A stretch of 64,000 nt of DNA. It comes from Cylicocyclus nassatus (lineage: Eukaryota > Nematoda > Chromadorea > Rhabditida > Strongylidae). The notes beneath the pieces are model-generated. The model saw nothing but the letters and a program-made list of their open reading frames with translations, was not told the DNA's origin and did not search any database. A program made the translations under genes and the position numbers. The stretch's first letter is position 1. Each line of letters begins with the position of its first letter. This document shows, piece after piece, positions 32,284 through 43,700 of this stretch. The stretch covers positions 5,510,284-5,574,283 of the forward strand of contig CATQJL010000001.1 of assembly GCA_958299035.1 (NCBI GenBank). The letters run 5' to 3'.

Positions 32284-32469
32284 TGCAGCAAAGTGCTTAA
32301 CAGCTCCTCAAAGCAAAATCCGAGATTGAGAGTTGGAATTCGGAATTACAAAAGCGGAACTCAGAGTTTCAATAAGCGTAACTCAGAGTTTCAAAAACGG
32401 AACTCAGAGTTATCTCTGAGTTAACACGGAGCTTCAAACTCGGAGTTTCGACCAGATTACTACCGACCC

Positions 32470-33451
32470 TGATGTTATAGTAGGATGACCAACAAATTTA
32501 CACTAAAGCAATGAGCCATGAGCTGTTAGCATACCCAGTCGCAATTATCCTCCAAAAGTGTAAATATACAGGTTTACAAGGCTTGTCAAAACCAAAAATG
32601 GGAATTGACCTCAATTCTTATTCCTTAGTTAGGTTGATATGGTAGAATGCAAAAAAGTTGGGTTTTTGTTCGAATATCTGTATTATAACATTTTGTTTCA
32701 AGTTTTGTTTTTCTAGAGGAGAAAGTGAAGTCTAAACTGCTATTTTTTGCAAATTGCATTTGAATTTCGGAAATATCAGATGATCATAACTTGCTTACAG
32801 CTGTAAAGATCTTGATCGGTGCTTTCATACAAAACTTCAAAAGCTTGAGCAAAACTTTAGTGCTTAGAATTTTTATTCGTACCAAGCTGGACGTGAATTG
32901 ACAATGATTTCACTGTATGTTTGCTTTCTTTTCTTTTTAGTATCGTGATGTCTCAACTGTACAACTTCTTGGTTTTTGTAGCACCCCAGAGCGTAAAGAA
33001 AAATAAAATAAAAGAATCCATCGAGATACGAAGAAGGTTGTGGTTTTTTTTAATGATGCGCAAAAGCTTTCAGACCAGCTCAATATGTAAATACACCTTG
33101 GAGTGTCCATGAATGAACGAAGACTGTGGAGAAGTGGTCAGCACCTCACTATAAACACTTGGAATTTATGCGTTGGAAAAAGTTTTTTAAATTTCCTTGA
33201 TCTCTGGGATGCTTTATGCATGCCGTGCACCTAGATGCGTAAGCAATTATTAGCTAACCCAGGACTTCTTTCGCTTCTTTTCCCGAACTGTAGCAACTGT
33301 AGTTCTATTTCCCCATTTCAGGGTCTGGCACGGCTGAAACCGGATCAACCTCCGCTCATAGGCTCGCTGACCCTCAAAAGGGGAATCTAACCTGGAAGAT
33401 GTAGATTTTTCCTTTCAGCACATTTAGTGTGTAACACAGTGAATAAACAAT
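32470..33451. other. Unassigned, with one possible 3' exon
   Basis: A strong polypyrimidine acceptor (TTTCTTTTCTTTTTAG) at 32940 is followed by an open frame to a stop at 33112 that reads IVMSQLYNFLVFVAPQSVKK and later RRRLWFFLMMRKSFQ. It may be a terminal exon, family unknown. Nothing else is recognised. Confidence 0.25.
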
Positions 33452-33850
33452 ATTATATATGAAGCTGAATGTATGTTTGTCTGTATGTCTGTTTGTCTGT
33501 ATGTCTGTCTGTCTGTCTGTACGTATGTTCCGAATAGAAAATTCCATTTCTGAACCGATCTGGACCAAACTTGGCACACATACACTTCGGGCCCCGGCGG
33601 GTGTCATAGGCTACTTTTCGTCATCGATCGAAATCGATTTCATCAATTTTTCTGCAGATTTCACCTACGGGGCTACGAGTTGGCACAGGGGGGTAAGCGA
33701 GCATGCTGATTACGAATACAATATTAGTTTTCGAAATTATCCTTCAGTTATATCGATTTTATTGATTTTTTGCAAAGTTTGAGCTACGGGGCTGGGAGTT
33801 GGCACAGGGAGGGGGGGGGGGGGGTAAGCGAGCATGGCGATTCCGAATAC
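33452..33850. repeat. Single arm related to the 1.4 kb inverted repeat
   Basis: The ATATATGAAGCTGAATGTAT start, CTGTCTGT tracts, TTCCGAATAGAAAATTCCAT, ACTTCGGGCCCCGGCGGGTG and GAGTTGGCACAGGG blocks match the arms at 6410-6790 and 7050-7305 in order. Here there is only one orientation, so it is a truncated or solo copy. Confidence 0.7.
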
Positions 33851-33954
33851 AATCTCAGACAGTCGACGGGATACCTCCGGCGGGCAAATGGCGCGGGTCT
33901 GCCATTTCACGCTCTGGAGCGCTCGGATGCCCTGCCATTTCACCCATATTGGTG

Positions 33955-34131
33955 CTCCGGGGCTCTCCCAAATCTAGCGCACTTCCGGAGCAGAGATTTG
34001 CACGTCCCGGAGAGGGGCCCATTCGCTTGCTTGTGACGTCATCGTGACGTCACGGTAAACGAATGGGACCCCTCTCCGGGACGCGCAAATCTCTGCTCCG
34101 GAAGTGCGCTAGATTTGGGAGAGCCCCGGAG
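33955..34131. repeat. GC-rich near-perfect hairpin, 177 bp
   Basis: From CTCCGGGGCTCTCCCAAATC to its exact inverse at 34131, the arms of about 80 bases are almost perfectly complementary. The centre carries two TGACGTCA-type sites (GTGACGTCATCGTGACGTCAC). GC content is far above the surroundings. Confidence 0.8.
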
Positions 34132-34670
34132 GGCGGCGTATCAGAATCCTCCAAAGGCCTGCCGCTTCCTCTCCAGGCGCGCCCTTGGGAGGCAATAATC
34201 TCTTCGCGCTTACCTCGAGCTTACTTCGCACTTGTTCGCGCATTTTGCGATAGTTTCCCTCCGGACAATCGTCTTGTTTCTTCTAGCATTAACTAGAAGG
34301 TTCACGTGAACATTGATTCTTCAATGATAACAAGAAAAGGAAAAAAGCTGTGGGAACTAATAAAATAATAAAAGTAGACTGACAATGAAAGTGCCTCTTG
34401 CCAGGAGTCACTTAATTGAAATGGCAGGTTGGAAGTTGATGCATACCAATATATAGAGTTCGAAATGCTGACTTATCTGCGAACCGTTTCCCCCAAGGAA
34501 GTTATGAGCTTTTTCGTATTTATTGATGAAAGTGTAGCCGAGAAAGAAAAGGCGTGTGGACAGTAGCATGGCAGGAAAACACTCGAAAAGGTACGAATGT
34601 CATCGTATGTACGATACTTAACAGGTACTTTAATTGAGTTTACATCGTTTTGGAGATTATTTTGCAGCTT
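34132..34670. other. No gene recognised
   Basis: Spacer between the hairpin and the MITE that borders the satellite. The left part is GC-rich like the hairpin, and the rest is AT-rich. Confidence 0.4.
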
Positions 34671-35124
34671 ACAAGGGAATGGTCAGAAGTCGAAGTGGCC
34701 AAACCAAACAAGCTGTACACCATTCGATGCAGTATAAGACGCTGACTTCGAATCTGTTTTTCTTATCTGCTTCCCGATTCTGTGGAAGAAGCTACAAGCG
34801 GTTTTATTGTGAAAAAATCACACATAAAAACAGCGAAATTGAGCACACTGTTGCATCTTTAGCTCAGCCTCTTTCTTTGAAAATTTGAAATAGGCTAGCT
34901 GCATGTTTTGGCCCAGCATTAAGGCGAAAGTGGCTCTGCACGGCTAAATTTTCAATTTCACGCGTAATTTCTTAGCAAAATAATGGTCTTTAATGGCTTG
35001 TAGCTTCGTCCACAGAAGCGGGAAGCAAATAATAAAGACAGATTCGAAGTCAGCGTTTTATACTGCATCGAATGGTAAACAGCTTATTTGGTTTGGCCAC
35101 TTCGACTTCTGACCATTCCCTTGT
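34671..35124. mobile_element. ACAAGGG-family MITE, copy 4, at the satellite border
   Basis: ACAAGGGAATGGTCAGAAGT and the inverted ACTTCTGACCATTCCCTTGT are perfect ends. The arms match for about 140 bases (CTTCCCGATTCTGTGGAAGA-like and GACTTCGAATCTGTTTTTCT-like blocks). It is the least diverged member here. The first satellite monomer starts within three bases of its right end. Confidence 0.85.
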
Positions 35125-36208
35125 GAGTACCATCCCTTTGGAATAGATCGCAAGACAACGATTCTCAAATTATACCCACCCATAGCTCCTTTATATCTTC
35201 AGCGTTCCGGATAAGACTTTATAGTTTTTCAAGAATATCTTTGCTCTATTTGAGAGCAAAAAATCCAGTCCAGTTCAAGAAGTCATGTGTGAGCATCTGT
35301 CGAATAAAGGCTTTGAAATGGCTCGCATAGTCAGCGGTTCCCAAATTATACCCACCCATAGCTCCTTTATAACTTCAGCGTTCCGGATAAGACTCTATAG
35401 GTTTTTCAAGACTACCTTTGCTCTACTGGACAGCAAAAAAAACAGGCCGATCCAGAAAGTCATGCCTGAGCGTCACTGTCCGAATATATGGCTTTGAAAT
35501 GGTTCGCATAGACAGCGATTCCCAAATTATATCCACCCATAGCTCCTTTATAACCTCAGCGTTCCGGATAAGACTTTAGAGTTTTCCAAGAATATCTTTG
35601 CTCTATTTGAGAGCAAAAAATCCAGTCCAGTTCAAGAAGTCATGTGTGAGCATCTGTTCGAATAAAGGCTTTGAAATGGCTCGCATAGCCAGCGATTCCC
35701 AAATTATACCCACCCATAGTTCCTTTATATCTTCAGCGTTCCGGATAAGACTTTATACTTTTCCAACAATATCTTCATCTACTGGAGAGCAAAAAATCCA
35801 GGCCAGTCCAGGAAATCATGCCTGAGCGTCACTGTCCGAATATAAGGCTTTAAAATGGTTCGCATAGACAGCGATTCCCAAATTATACCCACCCATAGCT
35901 CCTTTATAACCTCAGCGTTCCGGATAAGACTTTATAGTTTTTCAAGAATATCTTTGCTCTATTTGAGAGCAAAAAATCCAGTCCAGTTCAAGAAGTCATG
36001 TGTGAGCATCTGTTCGAATAAAGGCTTTGAAATGGCTCGCATAGCCAGCGATTCCCAAATTATACCCACCCATAGTTCCTTTATATCTTCAGCGTTCCGG
36101 ATAAGACTTTATAGTTTTCCAAGAATATCTCCATCTACTTGAGAGCAAAAAATGCAGGCCAGTTCAAGAAGTCATGTCTAAGCATCTGTTCGAATATAAG
36201 GCTTTGAA

Positions 36209-37726
36209 ATGGCTCGCATAGACAGCGATTCCCAAAATATACCCAGCCATAGCTCCTTTATAACTTCAGCGTTTCGGATAAGACTCTATAGGTTTTTCAA
36301 GTCTACCTTTGCTCTACCGGACAGCAAAAAATACAGGCCGATTCAGGAAGTCATGTCTGAGTACCATGCCTTTGAAATAGATCGCAAGACAACGATTCTC
36401 AAATTATACCCACCCAGAGCTCCTTTATATCTTCAGCGTTCTTTCCAAGAATATCTTCATCTACTTGAGAGCAAGAAATCCAGGCCAGTTCAAGAAGTCA
36501 TGTCTAAGCATCTGTTCGAATATAAGGCTTTGAAATGGCTCGCATAGACAGCGATTCCCAAAATTTACCCACCCATAGCTCCTTTATAACTTCAGCGTTT
36601 CGGATAAGACTCTATAGGTTTTTCAAGTCTACCTTTGCTCTACTGGACAGCAAAAAAACAGGCCGTTCCAGGAAGTCATGCCTGAGCGTCACTGTCCGAA
36701 TATATGGCTTTGAAATGGCTCGCATAGACAGCGATTCCCAAATTATACCCAGCCATAGCTCCTTTATAACTTCAGCGTTTCGGATAAGACTCTATAGGTT
36801 TTTCAAGTCTACCTTTGCTCTACCGGACAGCAAAAAATACAGGCCGATTCAGGAAGTCATGTCTGAGTACCATGCCTTTGAAATAGATCGCAAGACAACG
36901 ATTCTCAAATTATACCCACCCAGAGCTCCTTTATATCTTCAGCGTTCTTTCCAAGAATATCTTCATCTACTTGAGAGCAAGAAATCCAGGCCAGTTCAAG
37001 AAGTCATGTCTAAGCATCTGTTCGAATATAAGGCTTTGAAATGGCTCGCATAGACAGCGATTCCCAAAATTTACCCACCCATAGCTCCTTTATAACTTCA
37101 GCGTTTCGGATAAGACTCTATAGGTTTTTCAAGTCTACCTTTGCTCTACTGGACAGCAAAAAAACAGGCCGTTCCAGGAAGTCATGCCTGAGCGTCACTG
37201 TCCGAATATATGGCTTTGAAATGGCTCGCATAGACAGCGATTCCCAAATTATACCCAGCCATAGCTCCTTTATAACTTCAGCGTTTCGGATAAGACTCTA
37301 TAGGTTTTTCAAGTCTACCTTTGCTCTACCGGACAGCAAAAAATACAGGCCGATTCAGGAAGTCATGTCTGAGTACCATGCCTTTGAAATAGATCGCAAG
37401 ACAACGATTCTCAAATTATACCCACCCAGAGCTCCTTTATATCTTCAGCGTTCTTTCCAAGAATATCTTCATCTACTTGAGAGCAAGAAATCCAGGCCAG
37501 TTCAAGAAGTCATGTCTAAGCATCTGTTCGAATATAAGGCTTTGAAATGGCTCGCATAGACAGCGATTCCCAAAATTTACCCACCCATAGCTCCTTTATA
37601 ACTTCAGCGTTTCGGATAAGACTCTATAGGTTTTTCAAGTCTACCTTTGCTCTACTGGACAGCAAAAAAACAGGCCGTTCCAGGAAGTCATGCCTGAGCG
37701 TCACTGTCCGAATATATGGCTTTGAA
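36209..37726. repeat. 506-bp trimer block, three copies
   Basis: Here the repeat period is exactly 506 bases (starts at 36535, 37041 and 37547, with an earlier partial from 36209). Each unit is three monomers, one of them shortened to about 150 bases by a deletion after CAGCGTTC (the GGATAAGACTTTATAG part is lost). The two full copies encode identical frames of 172 codons, showing near-identity. Confidence 0.9.
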
Positions 37727-40700
37727 ATGGCTCTTATAGACAGCGATTCCCAAATTATACCCACCCATAGCTCCTTTATATCTTCAGCGTTCCGGATAAG
37801 ACTTTATAGTTTTTCAAGAATATCTTTACTCTATTTGAGAGCAAAAAATCCAGTCCAGTTCAAGAAGTCATGCCTGAGCGTCACTGTCCGAATATATGGC
37901 TTTGAAATGGCTCGCATAGCCAGCGATTCCCAAATTATACCCACCCATAGCTCCTTTATAGCCTCAGCTTTCCGGATAAGACTCTATAGGTTTTTCAAGT
38001 TTACCTTTGCTCTACTGGACAGCAAAAAAAACAGGCCGTTCCAGGAAGTCATGCCTGAGCGTCACTGTCCGAATATATGGCTTTGAAATGGCTCGCATAG
38101 ACAGCGATTCCCAAATTATACCCACCCATAGCTCCTTTATATCTTCAGCGTTCCGGATAAGACTTTAGAGTTTTCCAAGAATATCTTTGCTCTATTTGAG
38201 AGCAAAAAATCCAGTCCAGTTCAAGAAGTCATGTGTGAGCATCTGTTCGAATAAAGGCTTTGAAATGGCTCGCATAGCCAGCGATTCCCAAATTATACCC
38301 ACCCATAGTTCTTTTATATCTTCAGCGTTCCGGATAAGACTTTATACTTTTCCAACAGTATCTTCATCTACTGGAGAGCAAAAAATCCAGGCCAGTCGAG
38401 GAAATCATGCCTGAGCGTCACTGTCCTAATATAAGGCTTTAAAATGGTTCGCATAGACAGCGATTCCCAAATTATACCCACCCATAGCTCCTTTATAACC
38501 TCAGCGTTCCGGATAAGACTCTATAGGTTTTTCAAGACTACCTTTGCTCTACTGGACAGCAAAAAAACAGGCCGTTTCAGGAAGTCATGCCTGAGCGTCA
38601 CTGTCCGAATATGTGGCTTTGAAATGGCTCGCATAGACAGCGGTTCCCAAATTATACCCACCCATAGCTCCTTTATAACTTCAGCGTTTCGGATAAGACT
38701 CTATAGGTTTTTCAAGTCTACCTTTGCTCTACTGGACAGCAAAAAATGCAGGCCGATTCAGGAAGTCATGTCTGAGTACCATGCCTTTGAAATAGATCGC
38801 AAGACAACGATTCTCAAATCATACGCACCCATAGCTCCTTTATATCTTCAGCGTTCCGGATAAGACTTTATAGTTTTTCAAGAATATCTTTGCTCTATTT
38901 GAGAGCAAAAAATCCAGTCCAGTTCAAGAAGTCGTGTGTGAGCATCTGTTCGAATAAAGGCTTTGAAATGGCTCGCATAGCCAGCGATTCCCAAATTATA
39001 CCCACCCATAGCTCCTTTATAGCCTCAGCTTTCCGGATAAGACTCTATAGGTTTTTCAAGTTTACCTTTGCTCTACTGGACAGCAGAAAAACAGGCCGTT
39101 CCAGGAAGTCATGCCTGAGCGTCACTGTCCGAATATATGGCTTTGAAATGGCTCGCATAGACAGCGATTCCCAAATTATACCCACCCATAGCTCCTTTAT
39201 ATCTTCAGCGTTCCGGATAAGACTTTAGAGTTTTCCAAGAATATCTTTGCTCTATTTGAGAGCAAAAAATCCAGTCCAGTTCAAGAAGTCATGTGTGAGC
39301 ATCTGTTCGAATAAAGGCTTTGAAATGGCTCGCATAGCCAGCGATTCCCAAATTATACCCACCCATAGTTCCTTTATATCTTCAGCGTTCCGGATAAGAC
39401 TTTATACTTTTCCAACAGTATCTTCATCTACTGGAGAGCAAAAAATCCAGGCCAGCCCAGGAAATCATGCCTGAGCGTCACTGTCCGAATATAAGGCTTT
39501 AAAATGGTTCGCATAGACAGCGATTCCCAAATTATACCCACCCATAGCTCCTTTATAACCTCAGCGTTCCGGATAAGACTCTATAGGTTTTTCGAGACTA
39601 CCTTTGCTCTACTGGACAGCAAAAAAACAGGCCGTTCCAGGAAGTCATGCCTGAGCGTCACTGTCCGAATATATGGCTTTGAAATGGCTCGCATAGACAG
39701 CGGTTCCCAAATTATACCCACCCATAGCTCCTTTATAACTTCAGCGTTTCGGATAAGACTCTATAGGTTTTTCAAGTCTACCTTTGCTCTACTGGACAGC
39801 AAAAAATGCAGGCCGATTCAGGAAGTCATGTCTGAGTACCATGCCTTTGAAATAGATCGCAAGACAACGATTCTCAAATCATACGCACCCATAGCTCCTT
39901 TATATCTTCAGCGTTCCGGATAAGACTTTATAGTTTTTCAAGAATATCTTTGCTCTATTTGAGAGCAAAAAATCCAGTCCAGTTCAAGAAGTCATGTGTG
40001 AGCATGTGTTCGAATAAAGGCTTTGAAATGGCTCGCATAGCCAGCGATTCCCAAATTATACCCACCCATAGTTCCTTTATATCTTCAGCGTTCCGGATAA
40101 GACTTTATACTTTTCCAACAATATCTTCATCTACTTGAGAGCAAAAAATCCAGGCCAGTTCAAGAAGTCATGTCTAAGCATCTGTTCGAATATAAGGCTT
40201 TGAAATGGCTCGCATAGACAGCGATTCCCAAAATTTACCCACCCATAGCTCCTTTATATCTTCAGCGTTTCGGATAAGACTCTATAGTTTTTCAAGAATA
40301 TCTTTGCTCTATTTGAGAGCAAAAAATCCAGTCCAGTTCAAGAAGTCATGCCTGAGCGTCACTGTCCGAATATATGGCTTTGAAATGGCTCGCATAGACA
40401 GCGGTTCCCAAATTATACCCACCCATAGCTCCTTTATAACTTCAGCGTTTCGGATAAGACTCTATAGGTTTTTCAAGTCTACCTTTGCTCTACTGGACAG
40501 CAAAAAATGCAGGCCGATTCAGGAAGTCATGTCTGAGTACCATGCCTTTGAAATAGATCGCAAGACAACGATTCTCAAATCATACGCACCCATAGCTCCT
40601 TTATATCTTCAGCGTTCCGGATAAGACTTTATAGTTTTTCAAGAATATCTTTGCTCTATTTGAGAGCAAAAAATCCAGTCCAGTTCAAGAAGTCATGTGT

Positions 40701-43700
40701 GAGCATGTGTTCGAATAAAGGCTTTGAAATGGCTCGCATAGCCAGCGATTCCCAAATTATACCCACCCATAGTTCCTTTATATCTTCAGCGTTCCGGATA
40801 AGACTTTATACTTTTCCAACAATATCTTCATCTACTTGAGAGCAAAAAATCCAGGCCAGTTCAAGAAGTCATGTCTAAGCATCTGTTCGAATATAAGGCT
40901 TTGAAATGGCTCGCATAGACAGCGATTCCCAAAATTTACCCACCCATAGCTCCTTTATATCTTCAGCGTTTCGGATAAGACTCTATAGTTTTTCAAGAAT
41001 ATCTTTGCTCTATTTGAGAGCAAAAAAACAGGCCGTTCCAGGAAGTCATGCCTGAGCGTCACTGTCCGAATATATGGCTTTGAAATGGCTCGCATAGACA
41101 GCGATTCCCAAATTATACCCACCCATAGTTCCTTTATAACTTCAGCGTTTCGGATAAGACTCTATAGGTTTTTCAAGACTACCTTTGCTCTACTGGACAG
41201 CAAAAAAACAGGCCGTTCCAGGAAGTCATGCCTGAGCGTCACTGTCCGAATATATGGCTTTGAAATGGCTCGCATAGACAGCGGTTCCCAAATTATACCC
41301 AACCATAGCTCCTTTATAACTTCAGCGTTTCGGATAAGACTCTATAGGTTTTTCAAGTCTATCTTTGCTCTACTGGACAGCAAAAAATGCAGGCCGATTC
41401 AGGAAGTCATGTCTGAGTACCATGCCTTTGAAATAGATCGCAAGACAACGATTCTCAAATCATACGCACCCATAGCTCCTTTATATCTTCAGCGTTCCGG
41501 ATAAGACTTTATAGTTTTTCAAGAATATTTTTGCTCTATTTGAGAGCAAAAAATCCAGTCCAGTTCAAGAAGTCATGTGTGAGCATGTGTTCGAATAAAG
41601 GCTTTGAAATGGCTCGCATAGCCAGCGATTCCCAAATTATACCCACCCATAGTTCCTTTATATCTTCAGCGTTCCGGATAAGACTTTATACTTTTCCAAC
41701 AATATCTTCATCTACTTGAGAGCAAAAAATCCAGGCCAGTTCAAGAAGTCATGTCTAAGCATCTGTTCGAATATAAGGCTTTGAAATGGCTCGCATAGAC
41801 AGCGATTCCCAAAATTTACCCACCCATAGCTCCTTTATATCTTCAGCGTTTCGGATAAGACTCTATAGTTTTTCAAGAATATCTTTGCTCTATTTGAGAG
41901 CAAAAAAACAGGCCGTTCCAGGAAGTCATGCCTGAGCGTCACTGTCCGAATATATGGCTTTGAAATGGCTCGCATAGACAGCGATTCCCAAAATATACCC
42001 ACCCATAGCTCCTTTATATCTTCAGCGTTCCGGATAAGACTTTAGAGTTTTCCAAGAATATCTTTGCTCTATTTGAGAGCAAAAAATCCAGTCCAGTTCA
42101 AGAAGTCATGTGTGAGCATCTGTTCGAACAAAGGCTTTGAAATGGCTCGCATAGCCAGCGATTCCCAAATTATACCCACCCATAGTTCCTTTATATCTTC
42201 AGCGTTCCGGATAAGACTTTATACTTTTCCAACAGTATCTTCATCTACTGGAGAGCAAAAAATCCAGGCCAGTCCAGGAAATCATGCCTGAGCGTCACTG
42301 TCCGAATATAAGGCTTTAAAATGGTTCGCATAGACAGCGATTCCCAAATTATACCCACCCATAGCTCCTTTATAACCTCAGCGTTCCGGATAAGACTCTA
42401 TAGGTTTTTCAAGACTACCTTTGCTCTACTGGACAGCAAAAAAACAGGCCGTTCCAGGAAGTCATGCCTGAGCGTCACTGTCCGAATATATGGCTTTGAA
42501 ATGGCTCGCATAGACAGCGGTTCCCAAATTATACCCACCCATAGCTCCTTTATAACTTCAGCGTTTCGGATAAGACTCTATAGGTTTTTCAAGTCTACCT
42601 TTGCTCTACTGGACAGCAAAAAATGCAGGCCGATTCAGGAAGTCATGTCTGAGTACCATGCCTTTGAAATAGATCGCAAGACAACGATTCTCAAATCATA
42701 CGCACCCATAGCTCCTTTATATCTTCAGCGTTCCGGATAAGACTTTATAGTTTTTCAAGAATATCTTTGCTCTATTTGAGAGCAAAAAATCCAGTCCAGT
42801 TCAAGAAGTCATGTGTGAGCATGTGTTCGAATAAAGGCTTTGAAATGGCTCGCATAGCCAGCGATTCCCAAATTATACCCACCCATAGTTCCTTTATATC
42901 TTCAGCGTTCCGGATAAGACTTTATACTTTTCCAACAATATCTTCATCTACTTGAGAGCAAAAAATCCAGGCCAGTTCAAGAAGTCATGTCTAAGCATCT
43001 GTTCGAATATAAGGCTTTGAAATGGCTCGCATAGACAGCGATTCCCAAAATTTACCCACCCATAGCTCCTTTATATCTTCAGCGTTTCGGATAAGACTCT
43101 ATAGTTTTTCAAGAATATCTTTGCTCTATTTGAGAGCAAAAAATCCAGTCCAGTTCAAGAAGTCATGCCTGAGCGTCACTGTCCGAATATATGGCTTTGA
43201 AATGGCTCGCATAGCCAGCGATTCCCAAATTATACCCACCCATAGCTCCTTTATAGCCTCAGCTTTCCGGATAAGACTCTATAGGTTTTTCAAGTTTACC
43301 TTTGCTCTACTGGACAGCAAAAAAACAGGCCGTTCCAGGAAGTCATGCCTGAGCGTCGCTGTCCGAATATATGGCTTTGAAATGGCTCGCATAGACAGCG
43401 ATTCCCAAATTATACCCACCCATAGCTCCTTTATATCTTCAGCGTTCCGGATAAGACTTTAGAGTTTTCCAAGAATATCTTTGCTCTATTTGAGAGCAAA
43501 AAATCCAGTCCAGTTCAAGAAGTCATGTGTGAGCATGTGTTCGAATAAAGGCTTTGAAATGGCTCGCATAGCCAGCGATTCCCAAATTATACCCACCCAT
43601 AGTTCCTTTATATCTTCAGCGTTTCGGATAAGACTTTATACTTTTCCAACAGTATCTTCATCTACTGGAGAGCAAAAAATCCAGGCCAGTCCAGGAAATC

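Larger units (their letters stand above)
31152..32469. mobile_element. Composite non-autonomous transposon, about 1.3 kb
   Basis: The ends GGGTCGGTAGTAA and the inverted TTACTACCGACCC bracket the element. Just inside each end are stacked copies of the ten-base motif AACTCAGAGT and its complement (31178-31220 and 32350-32425), also scattered near 31390-31445. The interior holds three copies of a 125-base repeat (31667-31990) and a tRNA-like segment (32206-32283). No transposase frame is present. The target duplication could not be fixed by eye. Confidence 0.65.
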
